From contig NZ_RZNJ01000004.1 in NCBI RefSeq assembly GCF_003994485.1, forward strand, positions 434,001 to 498,000: DNA of 64,000 bases, written 5' to 3'. Within the stretch, counting starts at the first letter, position 1, and the number at the start of each line of letters is the position of its first letter. This DNA is from Arsenicitalea aurantiaca. Lineage in GTDB: Bacteria > Pseudomonadota > Alphaproteobacteria > Rhizobiales > Devosiaceae. Made by a program: the position numbers and the translations under genes. The notes beneath the pieces were generated by a model, which searched no databases, was not told the origin of the DNA, and saw only the letters and a program-made list of their open reading frames with translations. This document shows, one piece after another, positions 31,354 to 40,849 of the stretch.

Positions 31354-32019
31354 ATGGCCGACCCCGTCCTCGTCAAGATCTGCGGCATCAAGACCCTGCC
31401 GCTCCTCGATGCCACCATTGCGGCCGGCGCCGACATGGTCGGCTTCGTCCACTTCGCCCGCTCCCCACGCCATGTGGATATCGAGACCCTGCAGATGCTG
31501 ATCTCGGAGGCCCGCGGGCGCATCGAGACCTGCGTGCTGCTGGTCAATCCGGACAACTCCTGCGTCATGGAGGTGGCCGCGCTTTCTCCCGACTGGATCC
31601 AGCTCCACGGGCCCGAAACGCCTCACCGGGTCGATTCCATCCGCGAGGCCGCGGGCATCGCCGTCATGAAGGCGATCCCGATCGGCTCGGCCGAGGATGT
31701 CGCGGGCGTCGCAGCCTTCGCCGAAAGCGCGGACCGGCTGCTGCTCGATGCAAAGCCGCCCAAGGGCGCCGATCGTCCCGGGGGTCTCGGCACCCCCTTC
31801 GACTGGAGCCTGCTCGAAGCGCTTGACCCCGGGCTCGCCTTCATGCTCTCGGGAGGGCTGACGCCCGAAACGGTCCAAGACGCCATTCGTCGCGTCGGGC
31901 CGATGGGCGTCGATGTCTCCTCGGGCGTCGAAACCGCCCCCGGCGTCAAGGATGAGGGCCTGATCCGCGCCTTCGTCTCGGCCGTCCGCGGTGCCGAGCC
32001 CGGTCGGGGGGCGGCATAG
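31354..32019 (+). CDS. trpF: Phosphoribosylanthranilate isomerase
   Basis: A 221-residue TIM-barrel enzyme for the third step of tryptophan synthesis. VKICGIKT contains the catalytic Cys, GFVHFARSPRHV the substrate loop, LLLDAKPP the catalytic Asp, and SGGLTPETV with GVDVSSGVE the phosphate-binding end. Length is normal. It precedes trpB by 78 bases, and with trpA forms the split trpFBA cluster typical of rhizobia. Confidence 0.96.
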   Translation: MADPVLVKICGIKTLPLLDATIAAGADMVGFVHFARSPRHVDIETLQMLISEARGRIETCVLLVNPDNSCVMEVAALSPDWIQLHGPETPHRVDSIREAAGIAVMKAIPIGSAEDVAGVAAFAESADRLLLDAKPPKGADRPGGLGTPFDWSLLEALDPGLAFMLSGGLTPETVQDAIRRVGPMGVDVSSGVETAPGVKDEGLIRAFVSAVRGAEPGRGAA

Positions 32020-32097
32020 CGCCGCAATCTGTCCGGGGATCGCGGGCGTATGGGTAGTGGCGTGCTCTGATGCACGCGCAGAAAAAGGAATGGTCCA

Positions 32098-33318
32098 TTG
32101 GATATGAGCGGCGCCAATTCACTGCGGCAGGGCCCGGACGACCAGGGTCGGTTCGGCCAGTTCGGCGGCCGCTTCGTTGCCGAGACCCTGATGCCGCTGA
32201 TCCTCGACCTCGAGGCCGCCTATCGCACCGCCCGTGCGGACGACGCGTTCAACGCCGAAATCGTGCATCTTGCCAAGCACTATACCGGCCGTCCCTCGCC
32301 GCTCTATTTCGCCGACCGGCTGACCGAGGCCTATGGCGGCGCCAGGATCTATTTCAAGCGCGAAGAGCTCAACCACACCGGCAGCCACAAGATCAACAAT
32401 TGCCTGGGGCAGATCCTGCTCGCCAAGCGCATGGGCAAGACGCGGATCATCGCCGAGACGGGCGCCGGCCAGCATGGCGTTGCGACCGCGACGGTCTGCG
32501 CCAAGTTCGGGCTGCCCTGCACCATCTTCATGGGCGCCACCGACGTCGAGCGCCAGCGCCCCAACGTCCTGCGCATGAAGATGCTGGGGGCCGAAGTGCG
32601 CCCGGTCACCGCCGGCGCGGGCACCTTGAAGGACGCCATGAACGAGGCGCTCCGCGACTGGGTCACCAATGTCGAAAGCACCTATTACCTGATCGGCACG
32701 GCAGCGGGTCCGCACCCCTATCCCGAGATGGTGCGCGACTTCCAGTCGGTGATCGGCACCGAACTGCGCGCGCAGATGCTCGAGACCGAGGGGCGCCTGC
32801 CCGACGCGCTCGTCGCCTGCATCGGCGGGGGTTCGAACGCCATCGGCTTCTTCCACCCCTTCCTCGATGACGAGGGCGTCGCGATCTATGGCGCCGAAGC
32901 GGGCGGGCACGGCATCGACGTGGAGAACGGCCATGCCGCCTCCATGACCGGCGGGCGCCCCGGCGTGCTCCATGGCAACCGCACCTATCTGCTCCAGGAC
33001 GCCGACGGGCAGATCCTCGAGGGCCATTCCATCTCGGCCGGCCTCGACTATCCCGGCGTTGGTCCCGAGCACTCGTTCCTGCGCGACAGCGGGCGGGTCA
33101 AATACATGCCCATCACCGATGCGCAGGCGCTCGAGGCCTTCCAGCTCTGCACACGCCTCGAGGGGATCATTCCCGCGCTCGAAACGGCGCACGGGCTGGC
33201 GCTGGTCAAGGCGATCGCCCCCACGATGCGCCCGGACCAGACCATCGTCCTCTGCCTCTCGGGCCGGGGCGACAAGGATGTGGAATCGGTGGGACGGCTC
33301 CTCGAAGGGCAGCTCTAG
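32098..33318 (+). CDS. trpB: Tryptophan synthase beta chain
   Basis: A 406-residue PLP enzyme that joins indole and serine. The PLP Lys is in [15 protein letters not shown], the phosphate loop in IGGGSNAIG, and GETGAGQHG-like [13 protein letters not shown] is present. The start is probably TTG at 32098, with AAGGA about eight bases upstream; an ATG two codons later is the alternative. It belongs to the trpF-trpB-trpA set. Confidence 0.97.
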   Translation: MDMSGANSLRQGPDDQGRFGQFGGRFVAETLMPLILDLEAAYRTARADDAFNAEIVHLAKHYTGRPSPLYFADRLTEAYGGARIYFKREELNHTGSHKINNCLGQILLAKRMGKTRIIAETGAGQHGVATATVCAKFGLPCTIFMGATDVERQRPNVLRMKMLGAEVRPVTAGAGTLKDAMNEALRDWVTNVESTYYLIGTAAGPHPYPEMVRDFQSVIGTELRAQMLETEGRLPDALVACIGGGSNAIGFFHPFLDDEGVAIYGAEAGGHGIDVENGHAASMTGGRPGVLHGNRTYLLQDADGQILEGHSISAGLDYPGVGPEHSFLRDSGRVKYMPITDAQALEAFQLCTRLEGIIPALETAHGLALVKAIAPTMRPDQTIVLCLSGRGDKDVESVGRLLEGQL

Positions 33319-33405
33319 CGCCCAGCCGGCGCGCCGGCGGAACATCCATTCCGCCAGTGCATCACCGCCATGCCCCTGTGGGCCTTCTCATCGGCGCGTG
33401 AGCCG

Positions 33406-33432
33406 CTATCTCTTAGCCAACACAGGAGATAG
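33406..33432 (+). promoter_or_regulatory. Hairpin covering the ribosome binding site of the DUF1127 gene
   Basis: CTATCTC at 33406-33412 is perfectly complementary to GAGATAG at 33426-33432, with G-U pairs able to extend the stem. The right arm contains the Shine-Dalgarno (AGGAGAT) of the next gene, so the fold would hide the ribosome binding site. A function as a thermosensor or protein-responsive switch is inference. Confidence 0.45.
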
Positions 33433-33436
33433 TCCC

Positions 33437-33616
33437 ATGGCCCGCACCGGTTTCATCAACAACGTCTCGACCTTCTTCGGCGATATCGGCCGCGCCCGTC
33501 GCGCCGCCTACACCTTCGAGCGTCTGAACGCGATGAGCGACGGCGCGCTCGCTGCCCGTGGCATGCGCCGCGACGAACTGGCCAGCGTTGCCTACAAGCA
33601 GGCTTTCGGCGAATAA
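33437..33616 (+). CDS. DUF1127-domain mini-protein
   Basis: A 59-residue protein. The C-terminal part, RAAYTFERLNAMSDGALAARGMRRDELASVAYKQAF, matches the DUF1127 (YjiS-like) domain: an Arg-rich helix, then an L-D-L-x-R-pattern helix. DUF1127 mini-proteins such as CcaF1 of Rhodobacter bind RNA and affect sRNA processing; others affect phosphate and carbon metabolism in Agrobacterium. CAGGAGAT lies upstream at good spacing. It is placed between trpB and trpA on the same strand, with 118 and 82 bases of flank, so it may have its own control. Confidence 0.88.
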   Translation: MARTGFINNVSTFFGDIGRARRAAYTFERLNAMSDGALAARGMRRDELASVAYKQAFGE

Positions 33617-33698
33617 GCCGCGCCGCCGCCCCTGTTGACAGTGGCGGCGTCCTGCACCTACACCCAGCGCGACTTTCCCGGGCGTGAGGCGGCAGAAG

Positions 33699-34526
33699 AT
33701 GGGTTCGGATCGGATTGGCGCGCGGTTCGCCGCGGTTAAGGCTGAAGGGCGCCCCGCGCTCGTGACCTTCGTCATGGCCGGCGATCCCGACCTCGCCACG
33801 AGCCAGGCCATTCTCGATGGCCTGCCGCGTGCCGGCGCCGACATCATCGAGCTCGGCATGCCCTTTTCCGATCCGATGGCCGATGGCGTCGCCATCCAGC
33901 TCGCCGGCCAGCGTGCGCTCGAAAGCGGCCAGACCCTGCGCCAGACCCTCGCCATGGTCGAGGATTTCCGCCGCAAGGACAGTCAAACCCCCATCGTCCT
34001 GATGGGCTATTACAACCCCATCTATATTTTCGGCGTCGATGCCTTTCTCGCGGCCGCCCGCGAGGCGGGGGTCGACGGGCTGATCGTCGTCGACCTGCCC
34101 CCCGAGGAAGACGGCGAGCTCTGCATTCCGGCGCTGGAGGCGGGGATCAGCTTCATTCGCCTCACCACCCCCACGACCGATGACCGGCGCCTCCCGGCCG
34201 TGCTCAAGAACACGTCGGGTTTCGTCTACTACGTCTCGATGACGGGTGTTACCGGCGCCGCGATCGCCAATCGCGAGCGCGTCGGCGAGGCCGTGCGCCG
34301 GATCAAGGCCCATACCGCGCTCCCGGTGGCCGTAGGCTTCGGCATCAAGAACGCCGAGGATGCCGCCTTCATCGGCCGCGATGCCGATGGCGTCGTGGTG
34401 GGCAGCGCGATCATTTCGGCGATCGCCGATACCCTCGATGACGGCAGGCCGACCGAGGGCACCGTGGGCGCCGCCCACGGGCTCGTCGCCGAGCTTGCCG
34501 CCGGCGTGCGCCGGGCCAGGGGATAG
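33699..34526 (+). CDS. trpA: Tryptophan synthase alpha chain
   Basis: A 275-residue TIM-barrel enzyme that cleaves indole-3-glycerol phosphate. The catalytic Glu is in [14 protein letters not shown], the catalytic Asp in [11 protein letters not shown], and the phosphate site in GVTGA and GFGIKN. The ATG at 33699 gives [12 protein letters not shown]; a GTG 15 bases upstream is possible. It works in complex with TrpB; the DUF1127 gene separates the two. Confidence 0.96.
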   Translation: MGSDRIGARFAAVKAEGRPALVTFVMAGDPDLATSQAILDGLPRAGADIIELGMPFSDPMADGVAIQLAGQRALESGQTLRQTLAMVEDFRRKDSQTPIVLMGYYNPIYIFGVDAFLAAAREAGVDGLIVVDLPPEEDGELCIPALEAGISFIRLTTPTTDDRRLPAVLKNTSGFVYYVSMTGVTGAAIANRERVGEAVRRIKAHTALPVAVGFGIKNAEDAAFIGRDADGVVVGSAIISAIADTLDDGRPTEGTVGAAHGLVAELAAGVRRARG

Positions 34527-34651
34527 CGGGTCGGCCCGCTTTGCCAAGGCGGGGCGGGACTGATAACATTCGCCACAATCTGCATTTAGGGACCATGGCC
34601 GACGCCCCACAGGGGCTCGCGACCGCATCGGCATAGGGACAGACGCTAGAG

Positions 34652-35626
<975 letters not shown>

Positions 35627-35692
35627 CCCGGCGCTTCCGCGCCACGGGCTCGCAATGCTATAGCGCTCCGGTCCACCAGCCGGAGCGTTTCG

Positions 35693-36988
35693 TTGTCCAC
35701 TCCCGACGCCATCCTCGAGCGCCTGCTCGCGCTTCACCCCAAGCTCATCGATCTGGGGCTTTCGCGCATCGAGCGCCTCCTGGCCGCGCTCGGCCATCCC
35801 GAGCGGCGACTGCCTCCCGTGATCCACGTGGCGGGCACCAATGGCAAGGGCTCGACCATCGCTTTCCTCCGCGCCGCGCTCGAGGCGGCCGGCAAAAGCG
35901 TCCACGTCTATACCTCGCCCCATCTCGTGCGCTTCAACGAGCGGATCCGCCTCGCCGGCACGCTCGTCTCGGATGAACGGCTTGCCGAGGCCCTCGCCCA
36001 TTGCGAAAGGGTCAATGACGGCGCGCCCATCACCCTGTTCGAGATCACGACGGCCACCGCGTTCCACCTCTTCGCCGAAACGCCGGCCGACTACCTCCTG
36101 CTCGAAGTCGGGCTCGGAGGCCGGTTCGACGCCACCAACGTCATCGACAACCCCCTCGGCACCGTCATCACGCCGGTCTCGATCGACCATGTCGAATATC
36201 TCGGGCCCGACCTTGCCGGCATCGCAAGGGAAAAGGCGGGCATATTGAAGCGCGGTGCGCCCGCCGTCATCGGCGTCCAGACAGAGGTTGCGCGCGAGGC
36301 CATCCTCGCCGAAGCGGAGCGGCTCGGGGTCGTGCCTCTCCTTGCCCGGCAGGATTTCGATGCCTATGGGCAGAACGGGCGGCTCGTCTATCAGGATGAG
36401 GCCGGCCTTCTCGACCTACCCTTGCCGCGGCTCGCCGGGCCCCACCAGATCGACAATGCGGGGCTCGCCATCGCCGCGATCCGCCATTTCGCCCTCCCGG
36501 TGGGCGAGGGCGACCTCGCCCAGGGGCTCTCGCGCGTCGACTGGCCGGCCCGCCTGATGCCGCTCAGAAAGGGTGCGCTCGTTCAGGGCCTCGGGACCGA
36601 TCAGGAGCTCTGGCTCGATGGCGGGCACAATGCGGCGGGTGGGGCGGTGCTCGTCACGGCACTCGCCGGGCTGCACCGCGCGCGCCCCAGGCCCCTCGTC
36701 CTCATCTGGGGCACGTTTGCCAACAAGGATGCGGCGGGGTTCCTCGCGCCCTTCGGCGAGATGCCGCACCGGATCTTTACCGTGCCGATCATCGGCGAGC
36801 GCGCCGCCTGGGCGCCCGATGCTCTGGCCGAGCTCGCCCGGGGCGTGGGCCTTGCCGCCCAACCCGCTGAGACGCTCGAAGACGCTCTCGAGCAGGCGCG
36901 CGCCATTCCGGACGCGCGGATCGTCATCTGCGGGTCGCTTCACCTTGCGGGCGAAGTGCTCGAGAAAAACGAAACGCCGCCGGAGTGA
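35693..36988 (+). CDS. folC: Folylpolyglutamate / dihydrofolate synthase
   Basis: A 431-residue Mur-ligase-like enzyme that adds Glu to dihydropteroate and folates. The P-loop is VAGTNGKGST; YTSPHLVRFNERI, LLEVGLGGRFDATNV and the carbamylated-Lys region REKAGILKRG follow. The start is TTG at 35693, preceded by CGGAG at good spacing, with no closer ATG. It follows accD by 67 bases, a classical accD-folC pairing, and ends inside a hairpin shared with convergent trxA. Confidence 0.94.
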   Translation: MSTPDAILERLLALHPKLIDLGLSRIERLLAALGHPERRLPPVIHVAGTNGKGSTIAFLRAALEAAGKSVHVYTSPHLVRFNERIRLAGTLVSDERLAEALAHCERVNDGAPITLFEITTATAFHLFAETPADYLLLEVGLGGRFDATNVIDNPLGTVITPVSIDHVEYLGPDLAGIAREKAGILKRGAPAVIGVQTEVAREAILAEAERLGVVPLLARQDFDAYGQNGRLVYQDEAGLLDLPLPRLAGPHQIDNAGLAIAAIRHFALPVGEGDLAQGLSRVDWPARLMPLRKGALVQGLGTDQELWLDGGHNAAGGAVLVTALAGLHRARPRPLVLIWGTFANKDAAGFLAPFGEMPHRIFTVPIIGERAAWAPDALAELARGVGLAAQPAETLEDALEQARAIPDARIVICGSLHLAGEVLEKNETPPE

Positions 36989-37000
36989 CCGGCGGCGCTT
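36965..37000. terminator. Terminator shared by folC and trxA
   Basis: Arms at 36974-36983 and 36989-36999 form a 10-base GC stem. On the minus strand it is followed by GTTTCGTTTTT, so it mainly serves trxA; it overlaps the last codons of folC. Confidence 0.75.
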
Positions 37001-37027
37001 GATCGAAAACCAGATTCTGAAATGGCC

Positions 37028-37351
37028 TCAGGCGGCGTGGCCCTCGAGCCATTTGCTGAGCCCGGCCTTGGGGGTGCCGGCGCCGATCTTCATGTCGGCG
37101 GCTTCCCCGCCCTTGAACAGGATCATGGTGGGAATGGAGCGGACGCCATATTTGGCGGTCGTCGAAGGGTTCTCGTCCACGTTGAGCTTGACGATCTTCA
37201 CCCGACCCTGGAGCTCAGCGGAAAGCTCGTCGAGCACCGGCGCAATCGCGCGGCAGGGCCCGCACCATTCCGCCCAGAAATCCACGAGCACGGGCTCCTT
37301 GGCGTTCAGGACTTCCTCGCCGAAATTGGCGTCGGAAACTTGAGTGGTCAT
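37028..37351 (-). CDS. trxA: Thioredoxin
   Basis: A 107-residue thioredoxin. The redox centre is FWAEWCGPCR, the cis-Pro lies in RSIPTMILFKGG, and length is standard. It reduces disulfides in the cytoplasm and is recycled by thioredoxin reductase. The ATG at 37351 is the family start; the longer frame adds 24 residues without a signal. It is downstream of addA on the minus strand, 78 bases away. Confidence 0.96.
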   Translation of the reverse strand: MTTQVSDANFGEEVLNAKEPVLVDFWAEWCGPCRAIAPVLDELSAELQGRVKIVKLNVDENPSTTAKYGVRSIPTMILFKGGEAADMKIGAGTPKAGLSKWLEGHAA

Positions 37352-37429
37352 TGCATTTCCCTTGTGGGTTGAAAGCGTGGCTGTTTGATCGCAAAAGCTA
37401 GGCAGAGTCCAGTTCGCGTTCAAGCAAAC

Positions 37430-40400
37430 TCACCCCATGGTGAAGTCGCCGACCGCGCTCATCAAGAGCTCGGATGAGAAATTCATCAGGCTTTCCGGGC
37501 CTGTCCAGAGAATCGATGCCGTGATGCGGCGGCCGGGGAAAAGCTGGCGTGCAGCCAGCGCATAAAGCCCCAATTGCCCCAGATATGCCGATCGCTCCGG
37601 AGAATCGGGCACGATCGCGTCGGATTTGAAGTCGATGACCTGCACCTCGCCCGGCCCGATGACGAGCCGGTCGAACCGGCCCGCAAGCCGGATCTTCCGG
37701 TCCTTGCGCCTGCCATCGAGGAGGAAGGGGATCTCCGCCCGGCTCGTCGGCCCGAAGAGCGCCGCGAATTCGGGCCGCCCGAGAATGGCGAGCGCCTTGT
37801 CCGCGAGCGCCTCGGCATCTCCCGCCGCGCCCGCAAGGAGCTCGGCCGCCGCTTTGTGGGCGACCCCGGCACGGTCGGTTGCCCCGACGCGCCCCAGATG
37901 TTGCAGCAGCGCATGAAGCGCAATGCCCTCGGCGCGCGCGATGGCCGGATCGCGCGCTGCCTCGGCCAGGGTGTCGAACCGCCCTTCGGCCGCGTTCTCC
38001 TCGAGCCGGGACGGCCGGATGATCTCCCGCCGCTCCGGTTCGGGCAGAGGCGGCAGGTCGGGCACGTCGAGGTCACGGACCCGAAGCGCCGGTGGCTCCC
38101 CCGACGCCGGGGCGGGCAGCGGCGCATCGGGCGGAAAGACGCGCGCGGTGAGAGTGCCTTCGGCATCGGTCTCGGCCCGCGCCCCGGCGAGCCCCGCCGC
38201 GATCGCGCCATACCAGCTGCCCTCGATCTGGCCGGCGGCTTCCCGCCCCGGCGTCAGGGGGCCGGTAATGTAGAGTTCGTCCTCGGCGCGGGTCATCGCC
38301 ACGTAGAGCTTGCGCCAGTATTCGTCACGCTGGGCCTGCTCGCGCGCCATGCGAATGGCTGCGGTTTCCTCGGTGTCGTCCGCGCGCCGGCCCGCATGCA
38401 CGAAAAGCGGCCCCGGCGCCTCGGCGAGAATGCGGATCGGGCTCGCCAGCTGCGTTGCGTCAGGCTTGGTCGCGGCATCTGCGAGGATCACGATCGGCGC
38501 CTCGAGCCCCTTGGCGCCATGCACCGTCATCACCCGCACCCCGGCGCCCGATTCGGCGAGTTCGCGCTTGATGAGGATCTCGCGGGCGCGGATCGCGGCG
38601 ACGAACCCCTGCAGCGAGGGCTGGGCGGATTGCTCATGATCGAGCGCAAGGCCGAGGAATTCGGAAAAGACGTCGTCGATCTCCGGCCCGAACCGCGTAT
38701 GGAAGCGCCGGAGCCCGCCTCCTGCATAGAGGATCGAGGAAAAGAACTCGAAGGGCCGCTCGAAATCGAGCGCGTCGCGCCAGGCCGAGAGGCGGCTCGC
38801 CGCCTCCATGCATGAAGGGTCCGTGGAGGCCATCAGCGCCGACCAGACCGAGCGGCCGCCGCGCGGCGCGCAAAGGGAAAAAAGCGTGTCCTCGTCGATG
38901 CCAAAGAGCGGCGAGCGCAGGAGCGCGGCGAGCTGCAGGTCGTCATGAATGTTGAGCAGCACGTCGGCAAGCGCGATGAGGTCGAGCACGCCGATATGGC
39001 TCGTCACCGCAAGCCGGTCGGCTCCGGGCGTGGGCAGGCCCGCCCGCAGGAGCGCCCGGATGATCTCCTCGAAGACCGCCCCCCGCGACTGTACGAGCAC
39101 CAGCACGTCGTCGGCCCGCACGGGCCGGTTGCGCGGTCCGAGCGTGCGGCCTGACTTTATCCAGCCGGCGATCTCGGCGGCGATCCGCTCGGCGACCTGC
39201 CGGGGCGCGCTCCGCGTCACCGTCTCGGGCACGCTGAGGGGCCAGTCCGTCGCGAGCTCCTCCAGCCCCTGCTGCTGCACCGGCGGCCAGAGCGTCACGA
39301 TGCCCCCCGGCTCGGCGCGGGCGCTCTGGTGGTCCACCCTCTCCTTGGAGCGCACGGCAGCCGCGAGCACGGGGTCGGAAAAGACAAGATCGACCGCCGA
39401 GAGAATGCCGGGCAGGGTTCGGAAGCTCGTCGTGAGCTTGAGGCGCGAAAACGGGCGCTCGGCGGCATTGGCGCGTTCGGCGAAGGCCTCGCCCGATACC
39501 GAAAAAAGCGCGGGATCGGCGCCCTGGAACGAATAGATCGACTGCTTTTCGTCCCCCACCGCAAAGAGCGTCCTCGGGCGCTCGACCGCGCTGTCGCCGG
39601 TGAAGAATTCGCGCGCAATGGCCGACACCACGCGCCATTGCTCGGGATTGGTATCCTGGCTTTCATCGACGAGGATGTGGGTGATGCCCGCATCGAGCTT
39701 GTACTGCACCCAGGGCCCGAGCGCTTCATTGGCAAAGAGCGCCGCGAGCCGGTTGACCAGATCGTCGAAATCAAGGAGCGAGCGGGCGCGCTTGCGGGCC
39801 TCGAACCGCGATACGATGGCAGAAAGGACGACCAGCAGCGCCTCCGACCGGGCGACGAGCCGCGCGCAGGCAAGCCCTGCACCAAGCGCTTCGAGCCGTT
39901 CGGCTTCCGCGAGGAGCGCCTCGGCGAGGTCCGGATCATTGGTTCCGATCACCTTTTTGGGGAAGGCCTTGGGCACCTTCCCCTCGCGGGTGAGGAAAGC
40001 TGCGCACCAGCGGTCGGGATCGATGGGCGCGGCCCCGAGCGCCAGAAGCTTGTCCTCGAAGGCCGTGCCGCCCTTGGGCGGGCAGATCTCGAGAACGCGG
40101 GCGATCTCGGCCGGCCCTATCCGCCGTTCGGCCAGAATGCGGGCCCTGAGGGCGTCCGGCGTCTCGGCAGGCGCCGAGACATAGGCGCGCAGGCGCGCAA
40201 TCGCGCCCGGCAGGTCCGCCAGCACCGGGCGCAGGCGACGGGCATCGGCGAGCGCTTCGGCGATGGCCTTGCCGATCTGGCTGTCGCTGAGCTCGGCAAA
40301 GAGCGTGCTGACCGCATCGGCGAGCCCCGGCGCCTCGACGGCGCCCGATAGCACCGCCTCGCGCGCTTCGAGGATCATCGCGGCCCGCTCCTCGTCCTCG

Positions 40401-40849
40401 ATCACGGTAAAATCGAAGGGAATGCCTGCTTCCATGGGAAAGCGGTGGAGCACGCTTTCACAAAAGGCGTGGATGGTGACGATCTTGAGCCCGCCCGGCG
40501 TTTCGAGCGCATGGGCAAAGAGCGTGCGGGCGCGGGCGCGCTCGGGGGTAAGGGGCTGGCGCCCGAGAAGGCGCGACAGCGTCTCGGCGAGCCCTGCTTC
40601 GTCGGCGAGCGCCCAGCGCCCGAGTTCGGCCGAGACGCGCCGGCGCATTTCGGCGGCGGCGGCCTTGGTGTAGGTGAGGCAGAGGATCGATTGCGGCTCC
40701 ACCCCCGAGAGCAGCAGCCGCAGCACACGCTGGGTCAAGACGTGCGTCTTGCCCGAGCCGGCATTGGCCTCCACCCAGACCGATCCGGCCGGATCGGCGG
40801 CGCGGCGCTGTCGGAGCAGCGTATCCTCGGGAATGGCGATGCGGCGCAT
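37430..40849 (-). CDS. addA: Double-strand break repair helicase-nuclease AddA
   Basis: A 1139-residue UvrD-type helicase with a C-terminal nuclease. Walker A is EANAGSGKTHVL, motif Ia CLTYTKAAAAEM, the DExx box VDESQDTNPEQW, motif III FAVGDEKQSIYSFQGADP, motif V VMTVHGAKGLEAP and motif VI YVAMTRAEDELY. The C-terminal PD-(D/E)xK nuclease is VQVIDFKSD. With AddB it resects DNA ends for recombination, replacing RecBCD. The ATG overlaps the addB stop by one base, so the two subunits are coupled. Confidence 0.96.
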   Translation of the reverse strand: MRRIAIPEDTLLRQRRAADPAGSVWVEANAGSGKTHVLTQRVLRLLLSGVEPQSILCLTYTKAAAAEMRRRVSAELGRWALADEAGLAETLSRLLGRQPLTPERARARTLFAHALETPGGLKIVTIHAFCESVLHRFPMEAGIPFDFTVIEDEERAAMILEAREAVLSGAVEAPGLADAVSTLFAELSDSQIGKAIAEALADARRLRPVLADLPGAIARLRAYVSAPAETPDALRARILAERRIGPAEIARVLEICPPKGGTAFEDKLLALGAAPIDPDRWCAAFLTREGKVPKAFPKKVIGTNDPDLAEALLAEAERLEALGAGLACARLVARSEALLVVLSAIVSRFEARKRARSLLDFDDLVNRLAALFANEALGPWVQYKLDAGITHILVDESQDTNPEQWRVVSAIAREFFTGDSAVERPRTLFAVGDEKQSIYSFQGADPALFSVSGEAFAERANAAERPFSRLKLTTSFRTLPGILSAVDLVFSDPVLAAAVRSKERVDHQSARAEPGGIVTLWPPVQQQGLEELATDWPLSVPETVTRSAPRQVAERIAAEIAGWIKSGRTLGPRNRPVRADDVLVLVQSRGAVFEEIIRALLRAGLPTPGADRLAVTSHIGVLDLIALADVLLNIHDDLQLAALLRSPLFGIDEDTLFSLCAPRGGRSVWSALMASTDPSCMEAASRLSAWRDALDFERPFEFFSSILYAGGGLRRFHTRFGPEIDDVFSEFLGLALDHEQSAQPSLQGFVAAIRAREILIKRELAESGAGVRVMTVHGAKGLEAPIVILADAATKPDATQLASPIRILAEAPGPLFVHAGRRADDTEETAAIRMAREQAQRDEYWRKLYVAMTRAEDELYITGPLTPGREAAGQIEGSWYGAIAAGLAGARAETDAEGTLTARVFPPDAPLPAPASGEPPALRVRDLDVPDLPPLPEPERREIIRPSRLEENAAEGRFDTLAEAARDPAIARAEGIALHALLQHLGRVGATDRAGVAHKAAAELLAGAAGDAEALADKALAILGRPEFAALFGPTSRAEIPFLLDGRRKDRKIRLAGRFDRLVIGPGEVQVIDFKSDAIVPDSPERSAYLGQLGLYALAARQLFPGRRITASILWTGPESLMNFSSELLMSAVGDFTMG

